From Apis mellifera (Eukaryota > Arthropoda > Insecta > Hymenoptera > Apidae), in contig NC_037647.1 in assembly GCF_003254395.2 (NCBI RefSeq), positions 11,467,050 to 11,531,049 of the forward strand: 64,000 nucleotides of DNA, read 5' to 3'. A program made the translations under genes and the position numbers. This document shows positions 13,681-24,810 of this stretch, piece after piece (position 1 is the first letter of the stretch; every line of letters begins with the position of its first letter). The notes below the pieces were generated by a model, which saw nothing but the letters and a program-made list of their open reading frames with translations, made no database searches and was not told where the DNA came from.

Positions 13681-16600
13681 GCTATGGCGGCGATATTCTA
13701 TCTTCTTTTCCCTTTCCATTGACTCTCTTTATTTATGTCACGTGCAACGATCCACGACACATCACGCGAATGATTTTATTCATTAGGTTCGTTGCGCGAA
13801 TCGCGTCGAGATCACGCGCGAGAAATGAAATTTTTTTCATTGTCTTTTGTTCACGTGACATTGTTTCATTTTATTTTTTTCTTTGCGAATACTTGGAATT
13901 TATTCATTTCTTTTCGTATTCTTTCTTCTTAGTATTGGAGATTAGTATAGTTTGTTTCCCTATATATTCTATATGAAAAAATAAATCATCGCTTATAAAT
14001 ACTCAAGGACTTTGATTAATATTGATCGATTTATGTGATAATAGCAGTCTCGAGAATCTTATCGAAGTATACGGACACAAATAAATATCTATTTAAAATA
14101 TATCTAATATCTTCTTACGTATCGAATTATAACGGATTATTAAAAATATTTATTTATTTCGTTTCTTTTCTAAAAAAAATTCGTTATTAAAATAGAACTT
14201 TATTTTTATTTTTATTATATATATATATTTATATTATTAATTGATTTACCGCTATTAATCAATGATTTCATACACGACTTATGCACGCCGTATGATTTAC
14301 TACATTTTTGTGCATCGTCACGTAACACGAGGGGAAGTGCGCATTCGAGTCATCGATTTGGCTTAAACTTTACTCACGCTCTACGTCCTGTATAATAATG
14401 TGTTAAATTAGCAACTATAAATATTATTAAACATTTCGTAAAAATATTATGTTTAATACATAAGAAATATAAATATAATCGAGATAGAACGATAATAATA
14501 TTTTGTTATAAATAATTCAATTTTCAATTCATTTTTTTTTTTTTTTAAATATTGTAACTAGTTGTTAGCAACTAGAACTACTTATTATTTTTGAATTATT
14601 TATACTACATCGTATGCAAATTAGATGGTTGGAAATGAAGTGAGAAATCAATAGCCATTAAATTTCATTCCGTCTGTCATTGAGTATCAAACTGTTCATT
14701 ATCGTTGTTGTTTGATAAATGTTATTTCCGTCGATTTCACTTCTATTTTTAGTCGATATTTAAATTTATATTAACAATCATTATTTTTCACTAATTATAT
14801 ATGTATATATTTTTATCTCTCTATATTTTTTTATTTTAATTAATTTCACGATAATAATTTATTCTAAAACGTAAAATAATAATTTTTAATTCTTAACGGA
14901 TTAATTATTATTCCTAAAAGAAGTATATATATATAATAATAATTAAATTTTTGCAATTGTGTAAGTTTTTGAAAAATTTTTCGCAGACGTTAAAGAAATT
15001 TTAGTAAACAAAATATTATCGTATTCTTCATTTATGTAAATATAAATGCAAGACACATATGACATCATAGATAAAACGCATAGATAAAATAATTTCATTT
15101 ATCAATTCGATCAAGAAAATGAAAAATCATCATGTTATGATGTGTGCCATTCTAATTTCTTATATAAACTCGTACATATTTTACACACATATATCGCACA
15201 CATATGAGACGAGATCGTTTAATACATTTTAATAAATGTTTATATTTCGCGATCCAAGTCGAATTAGATTATCGTTTTTTTTCGAAATATAAAAACACGA
15301 AGGAGAGTATAAAAAAAAAAGTAAATATATAAAATACATTACTTTTACATACTGTGATTATAAAAAGAATATATCGAATATTAATATATTCAGAAATATT
15401 GTATCATATGTTTATGTATATTTATGACTTCGTAAATAATTTGTATTCTATTCCATATATATTGTGAATCGTTTATAACGCAAGCAATGTATCTCTATTT
15501 CTTTCAACATAAGGAAATTATTTTTTGTTGAACGTTTTATATCTCGCAAATTATTTTCAATTAATGTATCATCATTTATACATAATGTCATAATGAATTG
15601 GTTAATTTTACGTTTTATTATTTTTTTATTATTTTAATCTTTATACTGTATATTAATTAAAACATTTGTTTATCATGTAGTTGATATTCACATATGTTAA
15701 TTTTTTTTTTTCCCCAACCGGAAATGTTACGCAAAAAATACGCTTACGCTAACTTAACCTAACCTAATAAAATTGATAATGTTCTGCAAATGAGAAATTA
15801 TTAAATCGAAAACAAAAAATAATAGTTAAAAAGAAGTTATTGAAAGTTAAAATATATGTAATAAAATTTTTAAAAGATATTTTAAATATTTTAAAATTTG
15901 TAAAATATGATGATTAAAAAATTACCTATAACCTATTACCTAACCTAATAAAATTTTTAAAAGATTTTTTAAATATTTTAAAATTTGTAAAATATGATGA
16001 TTAAAAAATATACCTATAATCTAACCTAACCTAATAAAATTTGTTGTTAAAATATTTTGCAAATGAGAAATTATTAAATTAGAAAACAAAAAATAATAGT
16101 TTAAAACATTAAAAAGAAGTTATTGAAAGTTAAAATATATATAATAAAATTTTTAAAAGATATTTTAAATTTTAAGTATTTTAAAATTTGTAAAATATGA
16201 TGATTAAAAAATATACCTAAAAAAATAACCTAACCTAACCTAATAAAACAAAAAATAATAGTTACATTAAAAAGAAGTTATTGAAAGTTAAAATATATGT
16301 AATAAAATTTTTAAAAGATATTTTAAATTTTAAATATTTTAAAATTTGTAAAATATGATGATTAAAAAATATACCTATAATCTAATAAAATTTGTTGATA
16401 AAATGTTCTAAAATTTTACAAATAAGAAATTATTAAATTTGAAAACAAAAAATAATAGTTACATTAAAAAGAAGTTATTAAAAGTTAAAATATATGTGAT
16501 AAAATTTTTAAAGATATTTTAAATTTTAAATATTTTAAAATTTGTAAAATATGATCATTAAAAAATATACCTATAACCTAACCTAATAAAATTTGTTGAT

Positions 16601-17859
16601 AAAATGTTCTAATATTTTGCAAATGAGAAATTATTAAATTCGAAAACAAAAAATAATAGTTACATTAAAAAAAAGTTATTGAAATATATGTAATAAATTT
16701 TTTAAAAGATATTTTAAATTTTAAATATTTTAAAATTTGTAAAATATGATGATTAAAAAATATACCTATAACCTAATCTAATAAAATTTGTTGATAAAAT
16801 GTTCTAATATTTTGCAAATGAGAAATTATTAAATTCGAAAACAAAAAATAATAGTTACATTAAAAAGAAATTGTTGAAAGTTAAAATATATGTAATAAAA
16901 TTTTTAAAAGATACTTTAAATTTTAAATATTTTAAAATTTGTAATATATATATAATTTGTAAAATATGATGATTAAAAAATATACCTATAATCTAACCTA
17001 ACCTAATAAAATTTGTTGATAATATTTTCTAATATTTTGCAAATGAGAAATTATTAAATTCGAAAACAAAAAATAATTGTTACATTAAAAAGAAGTTATT
17101 GAAAGTTAAAATATATGTAATAAAATTTTTAAAAGATATTTTAAATTTTAAGTATTTTAAAATTTGTAAAATATGATGATTAAAAAATATACCTATAACC
17201 TAACCTAACCTAATAAAACAAAAAATAATAGTTACGTTAAAAAGAAGTTATTGAAAGTTAAAATATATGTAATAAAATTTTTAAAAGATATTTTAAATAT
17301 TTTAAAATTTGTAAAATATGATGATTAAAAAATTTTTAAATATTCTGATTATAAAATCGTTACATAATTATAATTTTCTTGATTGTAGAAAAAAAAAATA
17401 GAATTAACTAGTAAACTAAGCAAATATCCTATTTTAATAATGAAATCAGTGTCAAGTGTATTTCCAGGAAAAATACAACGTCATCATTACGCTCGTATTC
17501 TATACAAATGCATAGTCGAATAAGCAAAAGGAACATCTATATTGTAGAATTACACGTACGAAAATAACCTTTACAGGATTTCGTTTCTTTGCGGATTCGC
17601 AGTGGTTGCTTGGTTACAAGCGACATGAATCATCAAGACGAACGCATTATATTTGATAATATTCTGCTGGCGCGATTCACAGAGGACTTGTATAATTGTA
17701 TGAAAATAATAACAATGTTTGGCGGTCTATTTTCATATGCCTTCTGGCATACTCTCATGCGCTAAGAATTCTTCGAGATCGTTTACAAAGATTAGAAATT
17801 GCAGTTGTTTGGCGTTGACAATTAGAATTACATTGTACTTGGAACAATCGAGATTAACG

Positions 17860-17895
<36 letters not shown>

Positions 17896-20800
17896 AAAGA
17901 ATTACTAGTACACTACACTTACAATTGTATAGTATATATAGCGTAGAGGATAAAGATAAATCTATTTTATATTTCTATTTACGTTTATATATTTCCATAT
18001 TTTATATTTATTATTTAACTTAATTATGAAAGTCAATTCAAATGGTAAATGAGGAATCGTATTAATTTCACAGTCTGTTGCTGTCATTTGCAGCATGGCA
18101 ACCGAGTATTTGACTTAATTAAAAAACTCATAAAATTATGTGGCATGAACACGTTGATTCAGCAGAATGAGCTCTTCCTTGTTAACTTTTCTGTTTCTCC
18201 AGAGATTAAAATTTCATTTTTCTTATGATTCTTATGATTGTATAAGAGCCGTCCAGGAATTTAAATCAAAAATTTATTGAATCCTAATTTCTGAAACGAA
18301 ATCGTGTTGAGGTTATGTTCTCACACGGGATACAAAAAGTTATATTTCTTTCATTTCCCTCGTTCATTTTTATTATTAGTTTGTTTTTCTTCAATAATAA
18401 TCGATAAAATGTTGAAAGCTTATCTAAACGAGAGGTTTCTAATAATGTTTTCAAGTCTATAAGTTCTCTGCAAATATACAAACATAGATTATGAAACAGA
18501 AGAAAATATTAAAAGTGAAGTAACTTCTTTTCTGATAAAAGTTTCGATTAAAAAGTACTTTTTTGTTTTCTAAATTTATTCATAATTCTTATGTGTTATT
18601 TTTAAAAAATATTTGAATACAAAAATAGTTTATTTTGATTTTAAATATTAGATGGAAATTTTTTAAGACCTTTTACATATTTAATAGATTCAATGAATGT
18701 ATTTCAAATGCATCATAATTTACCAATTAGTAAAGAAAACGGCGATATAAATATTTATTTAAATAATTTAGACATAATACAATTAATACAAAATAAAATA
18801 AAAAATGTTTGTTTTCGATAAATTTTATTCTAAAATTAAAAAGAATTCTTCACAATTGACAATAAAAAAGTATTAATTAAATACTAATTAAGAATTAAAA
18901 TATTCCTTGTCTATATTATCAAAACAAAAATAAATAAAATACAATCCAAATTTTATCGATTTTTATTATTGTATTTTGTGTTAGTTATCTTCTATTGTAT
19001 ATATTTCACATTTTATCGATATTATCGATAAATCGTATTTATATATCGAGTTAACTATAGCTTATCGATACTCGGCGCGACCACTCGTTTCTTATACGAG
19101 AGATCGAGTTGTAACTATCGAGAGCGTTCTTCTTTTCACTGTGAACTTCACTAATAAATTTCAAAACGATATGAAAGGCAGAGAACCACTGTCAGCAGAC
19201 AGTTGCTAGGTGTGTTACTATTCTCGGTCGGAGGCATTCCGATAAACTGTGTGCCAAATCTTGGCTCAACATTGGACGAACAACGTTCAAATCTGAGGGC
19301 AAAATCCTAGATTTCTCTGACCATTTTTACTTTACTTTCTTTTCCAATGTATATACATATATGTTGTGTCGAAGTATAACGTCCTTTGGGAAGCCATTAT
19401 GCTACTACTCCAGTCAGTTGTAAACATTGCATCATTGCACTATGAACAATTGTACGCGTTCAAATAATTAATTGGTGGTAAATAATTAATGTTTCTGATT
19501 ATTTTATTATACTTATATTTAATATATTATATAAATGGTGAATAAGAATCGAAATGAATTTCGCAATTAATAATAAATATGTATACATTTGACTCGAGTA
19601 GTGACAAAATGTCGATTAATTGAATTTTATTTATTTCTTTACATACATAAATACATGAACATGTGTTTTCATAAACGTTTCATCATTTTACATTTTAGAG
19701 ATAAGATTTTAGGATTTACTTTTCTTATCATCAGTTATGTCATTTAGATTAGTAATTTGTGTCTATGCGTTTTCCATATTTTCAAATGGTTAATAAATTT
19801 GAATTAAATTGTAAATTTGAATTTAATTTACATGTTATTATAATATTATCAATAATATTTCTAAATATTTATTAACAAAATTTATAATCCATTTTTTTGC
19901 ATATATTACAATTATCTTTATTTGCATACACGTTTAACATTTTAAAAAAAAAAAATTTTAAAATTACAAAGAAACAAAATTTTGATTCGCACTTTCTTTA
20001 TTTATTTATATATAGCTAATCGACAGTCCATCGAAGAACACAAGAACACACATGTGCATCTTATATTGTTGCTTTCTGTCCACCTGGTACGCTGACATCA
20101 CATTCAGGAGCCAAAGGTTCAATGACCTTAACAACTGACGAGTAGAGTTCTTACTCACAGAAAGCTACTTTTGTTGTTCTCTTTTCACCCGCCTACCATA
20201 GATGTGTGTCGCTTCATTGCGGCTTACGTAAAACATTCGTTGGATATTTTTAGCTTTATAGACAAACCAATGTCTTGTTCCGTATTTCCGAGACAGACAA
20301 GCAGGAAACAAGCGTAACTCTTCCCTGATAATTTCCTATCCATCGGAAAATACATAATTGCCTCGGTGAAATGAATGAAATGTTGTAATACTTCATAAAC
20401 ATAATGTATTACATAATTATCCATCGTAGAATTTGTCTAAGATAATTAATATTAGCGAGAGAATTAAATACTTTTACACACGTATGTATATATTGATTAC
20501 AAGAATTATTATATAATTGAGGTTAGAAATATTCACAATCGATAGAAGGAATATTACATAATTGAGGTTAGAAATTTTCACGGTAAATATATAACGATTG
20601 ATAAAACGATTGAAAATATTTTCTTTCCTTAATGAATTTAAATATTAAAATCTCCTTAAATAAATATAATCTTTTTGTAAAATTTTTTCGAAGCAACATA
20701 TATGAAAAAAATATTTAATGAAAACATCGACAATGTTAAAAAGTTAACAATCACGTAGGTGTTCTTTTTTTTTTATAGCTGTTAATTGATATTTAACTCT

Positions 20801-21613
20801 TGCGTAATGAAATGTAAGCAATACAAAATACTATTCTTAATCGTTGCGTTAAACATCGTATATTCTCGTAGGTTTTAAAGTCAAACATGAAAAGGAGGTT
20901 GATGTAAGTATCGATCTTCAAAACGAAGAATCTATGTTTACGACTATATAGACACGCGTCCTATAGTCTCGACCTAAATAATTGCAATATTCAGAAATAT
21001 AAACATATATAAATTCATTTAAAAAAAACAATAAAATCGATTCTTATTATGCCTTAAGTACCTTGCAATCACTTATAAAAACATATTTCTTTTATAGATC
21101 ACTCCATGCAATACACCGGCTACACCACCAAATTTCCCCGATGCACTTTTAGCGTTTTCCAAAATGTCCGCGGGCGACAAAACTCCTTCGGGTAAGTACT
21201 CAATAAAAAAAAAATATTTTCGTACAATTTTTAAAAAATTCTCTCTCTAATTAATTCAAACGAATTAATTTTCTTTTCCAGCAGAGAATTATTTCTGTAT
21301 ACAACACCGTTCAAAAATGTTCATAAAAATGTAAAGACGCATTCTTATGTGTGTCGCAAATCTTTGTTATTTTTATAATTAACTACTTTACGTCTCTTCT
21401 TCACGTCCCATTTATGCGTGTATGTATGTATGTATGTAAATTAATTTGGTTTCATTTATTGCAGGAATGTCGCCAAGTCAAAATGGATTGCATCAGAATT
21501 CGATGCAGATCGGGATGGCGCCACAACACCATGGAGGACGGTGTAGCGTGACAGGGAATGCGCAACAGCAAGCGCAGAGTCAACAATTGGGCCTAGGCGA
21601 ACCGCAGAGATAA
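4944..21613 (+). CDS. UBALD: UBA-like domain-containing protein (UBALD/FAM100)
   Basis: Exons 4944-5051, 13152-13226, 21098-21191 and 21465-21613 join in frame (phases 0, 0, 1) to 141 residues ending at TAA 21611-21613. Residues 1-50 form the UBA-like three-helix domain: exon 1 carries the near-invariant MINQFVLAAGCA...AKQLLQAAHWQFE block, and exon 2 continues with TALSIFFQEA. Exon 3 carries the second family signature, the proline-rich TPATPPNFPDALLAFSKM (about 67-84). Exon 4 is Gln/His/Gly-rich and poorly conserved. Vertebrate UBALD1/2 are 164-177 aa, so this is a slightly short member. The biochemical role of the family is not established; UBA-like folds often bind ubiquitin or act as scaffolds. 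Introns 1 and 2 are each about 8 kb. The last three exons are too small to stand out as open frames and were found by matching protein to splice sites. The gene converges with PIKfyve. Confidence 0.93.
7852..7888 (+). repeat. (AG)n microsatellite
   Basis: Uninterrupted AG dinucleotides for about 37 bases inside UBALD intron 1. Confidence 0.9.
8078..8100 (+). repeat. (TA)n microsatellite
   Basis: A run of TA dinucleotides directly following TATCGATA in UBALD intron 1; a second TA run lies near 8275-8303. Confidence 0.85.
13627..13680 (+). repeat. (TCG)n trinucleotide repeat in UBALD intron 2
   Basis: About 18 TCG/GTC triplets with one TTG interruption, about 400 bases after exon 2. It is GC-rich in an A/T-rich intron and every unit holds a CpG. 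No exon could be fitted around it. Confidence 0.9.
15740..17345 (+). repeat. Minisatellite with telomere-like CCTAA blocks
   Basis: About nine imperfect copies of a unit of roughly 160-220 bases lie in UBALD intron 2. Each copy contains, in order, a block of one to three CCTAA pentamers ending CTAATAAAA, then TTTGTTGATAAAATGTTC, then AAATGAGAAATTATTAAATT, then AAAAAATAATAGTTACATTA, and an end section with TATTTTAAAATTTGTAAAAT and GATGATTAAAAAATATACCT. Some copies lack internal sections, for example those near 16250 and 17215, which skip from AATAAAAC to AAAAAATAATAG. CCTAA is the complement of TTAGG, the canonical insect telomere repeat, but no run exceeds three to four pentamers. Confidence 0.9.
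17864..17893 (+). repeat. Poly(T) tract of 30
   Basis: Thirty consecutive T in UBALD intron 2. It could be the trace of a minus-strand poly(A) tail, but no retrocopy sequence was recognised beside it. Confidence 0.85.
19014..19070. promoter_or_regulatory. Cluster of three DRE octamers (TATCGATA)
   Basis: Perfect TATCGATA octamers lie at 19014-19021, 19023-19030 and 19063-19070. This palindrome is the DREF/BEAF-32 type site of insect housekeeping promoters and domain borders. Just downstream the sequence becomes less A/T-rich (19075-19310), as at the UBALD promoter. It may be an alternative promoter or enhancer inside UBALD intron 2; no coding first exon could be fitted. Confidence 0.45.
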
Positions 21614-24340
21614 AAGAAACTCGTGACTTCGGCGGCCCCGTGTGTTAAGATATCCCGTGGCCGCGCGATGTGCATGTAAACGGTGTTTAAAAACAGGAAG
21701 CATGGTTTATAAAAGATCGACTGGCTCCCCAGGATTATACGCTGTGTAACCGCAAGAGCGATTATTAGCCGAGATTCACACGCTCGTATCTCCTCCTCCG
21801 TATCCCTAGAGAAAAAGGACGCAAGATTTTTCTGGAAAAAAAAATAATAATAAAATAATAATAAAAAAAAAAAAAAACGTTGCGAGTGCACGGAGGAAAA
21901 TTCGAATAATATTAATATTATTTAGACGTGCACCTAGAAGAAACGAGAGATCTCTCCGTAGAGAATGGGAGATCCTCCATCTTTCAACTATAATATATAA
22001 ATAAAACGCGGTATAATACGAATTTCTAGAAGTAGAGTAAAAAAAAAAAAAAAAAAAACGGATCCTCTGTTGTTTATTCTTGTTATATTCTTTGATATTG
22101 TGTTGTAATATTTGAAAAAACGCAAGACGATCGAGCCTGTTGAAAAAAGGGGAAAAAAAAAGCTCTTGTCTTCTCTTCCATTCGATTATTCTGAGTGATA
22201 ACACACGTAAAAAAAGAGAAAAAAGAAAAAAAAAAAGAAAAAAGGAAAAAAGGAAAAAAAAAGAAGAGAAAAGAAGAACGCAAGAAAGAGGAAGAAGTTT
22301 GCAAAGAGATTATTTCTTTTTTCTCTCTCTCTCTATCTCTCTATCTCTCTCTCTCTCTGTCTCCTTTTTGAAAAAAACTGTACTTCTGGGACGGTAGTTC
22401 CTATGGTTAAATGAAAGACAGCGATACTCTCCTTAGCGTTTATGAAATTAGTATGCGTCCAGAAAATAATGCCGCTTGTTGTAAACGAGTAGCGAGAAGC
22501 TCTCCTCCACCGTCCCGGGTATCTTCCTTGTTGTTTCTCGATCTACGGAACTCGCGGCTAGATAGGAAAAAAAAAACATTTGCGGTTCAACGATGACCCG
22601 CTCAAGTCAATGAGAAATCGAATATCACTTCCACACCATAGTACAAAAAATTGCCGACACTGGATAGCATTTAGATAGCTTAGATATGAATTTTAGTTAT
22701 TTTTTTTTTCTTTCTTTTTTTTTTTTCCTTTCTCTCTCTCTCTCTCTCTCTTTCTTCACAATTGAAGGACATGATCAATGTAATAATTCGATTTTTTTAG
22801 TTTCAATCGCGAAAATGTTGAAAAAAAAAAAAAAATATTATACTCGTATTTCTTGTCATCTGTTATTTTTGATGACAATCTGATGATTATTATTATCGAT
22901 GACTATTGATCCAGTGATTTTGTATAAAATCTGATTTTGTCGGCACTGTTTTGTAATGATAATAATAATAAAGGTATATAAGTCTAAAATAAAAGGCAAA
23001 AAAAAGAAAAAAAAAAAACAAAAAAAAAAAAACAAAAAACAAAAAAAAATTGTTCATGCTCAACGCGAAACGAGTAATGGATAAAATGATACGAGGCTAT
23101 TATGATGAATGCGAAATTATGATGAATTATTATGTAAAAAATTGTAAAAAGAAATTTACCGATTATGTAATGTCCACTATATAAGTATTTATGTAAAGTG
23201 ATTTTCGAAGAACTATAACTAATACTACATTTTTTTTTAGAGATCATTCATCACTTGAGAAAAATCACACTTGCTGCTCAGATAGTATCCAGTGTAGGTC
23301 ATTTTTTTTCTACAGAGAGGAAAAAAAAAAGCAGTGGAGCCATATATAGCTGAGCTGTTTCATCGTCAATTCAATTTATACACATAGAGAAAACAAATAG
23401 AGATTTCGTACTTCTTCACTTCGTGTAAATGATGATTTCTAATCATAGATTTCGTATTATTCGCAGAAATTCTTATACAACAGCTTAATTGTAATTTACC
23501 TAACCAGTATATAATAATAAAAACTGTTTTCCATTCATTTCTTTTATACGCTCATCGACAATCGATGATGTATACAACACCTGAAGCTTGTATTTTCATT
23601 TTCGATTCGACGATCTTTCTCGCAAAATAATCTATATTTATTTTTCATGACACGTCAATATATTTGATTCATGCTTAGTTTCAAACAAATGAAAGACATT
23701 TTATTATTATTATTTTGAATAAGAAGCATATTATAGCATAAACTTAAAATGTATTTAGAAAGTTGCAGATTTTCATTGCAATTGATAAATGATAAAAATC
23801 AGTCTCGAAAGAAAGAAAAAAAGAGATATATTATGATCAGTATATATAATCAAATTTTCAAAGATGGAATAGTTCAAGTTTTCGAGTTTCGCTGCAGCTT
23901 CATCACTGTGCATTCATTTTGTGTAAATACAGATAGAAATGATGTTATATGAAAATTGAGTATGATGAAACGTTTTTCTGTAAGGTATACGCTTTAATGT
24001 CTTTTTTGTGTTTGTAACGTATAGATCAGTGTCCCGTGATATGTTATAGTTTATATGTTATATTTTGTTTTTGTGACCTGATCATGAAATATGTATGATG
24101 TATTAAAATTTGTACCGGCGTGACATGATATTTTTAGAAAAATGTTATTCATATTAATTATATATATATAGAAATTTTAGAACACTGATCTAAACAAATT
24201 ATGAAAATACTATTATGTTAAAGCTATTATTATTATTATTATTATTATTGTTTATATTTGACTATCAATAATAATAAATAATGTTTATGTACATAATTTT
24301 GAAAAAAAATGATTTAAATAAAACATTAATAATGGTGCTT
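21614..24340 (+). other. UBALD 3' UTR (length uncertain) and convergent spacer
   Basis: After the UBALD stop the sequence stays of mixed composition for over a kilobase, as expected for transcribed sequence, with many A- and T-homopolymers and CT microsatellites at about 22322-22362 and 22733-22754. AATAAA signals lie at 22967-22972 and 24317-24322, so the 3' UTR may be about 1.4 kb or about 2.7 kb. The overlapping open frames here are driven by homopolymers and are not genes. The PIKfyve gene ends from the other strand at 24811. Confidence 0.55.
22967..22972 (+). terminator. Candidate polyadenylation signal of UBALD (proximal)
   Basis: AATAAA following an (AAT)n run, before A-rich and T-rich sequence. 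It is the first canonical signal of good context about 1.35 kb after the stop. A distal AATAAA at 24317-24322 is an alternative. Confidence 0.4.
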
Positions 24341-24810
24341 TCATAGACTTTTATGTAATTTTATGTAATTCTTCTTATTCATATGCGTGAATATATACCC
24401 TTTGTACTTGAGATTTGAAAGGAAACAATTCGCTTGTAAATTTCGGTATTAACATATATATATATACACATGTAATAAAATGATCAATAATGAGTGTGAT
24501 ATACAAGCGATGTGATTTGAATGTTTGCATTGCTACATAAATTACGATTTTAAATCTATGCAATGAGGCTTTCTGTTATAATAAAAATGACTTATTTTTA
24601 TCACATTACAAAAAAATATCATAATGTCAATTAGTAATAATTTCATAAAATATTAATGTACAATTTCGTATCTCTATATGCAACACTGCTTGTTACGTTA
24701 TTTATATCAGTGATTATAGAAATGAGTGATATATATATATACAATATATTTAGTACATAGTATTTGTAAAAAAATTGAAAATCTCACTATTTAGAAGTCA
24801 TTATTTTTTT
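24341..24810 (-). other. PIKfyve 3' UTR and convergent spacer
   Basis: About 470 bases of A/T-rich sequence separate the PIKfyve stop from the most distal UBALD polyadenylation signal. No canonical AATAAA was seen on the minus strand; an AATATA variant occurs near 24750. The two 3' ends may be close together or overlap. Confidence 0.4.

Noticed and set aside
17864..17893. Poly(T) as evidence of a minus-strand retrogene
   Set aside because: No coding sequence or target-site duplication was recognised next to it.
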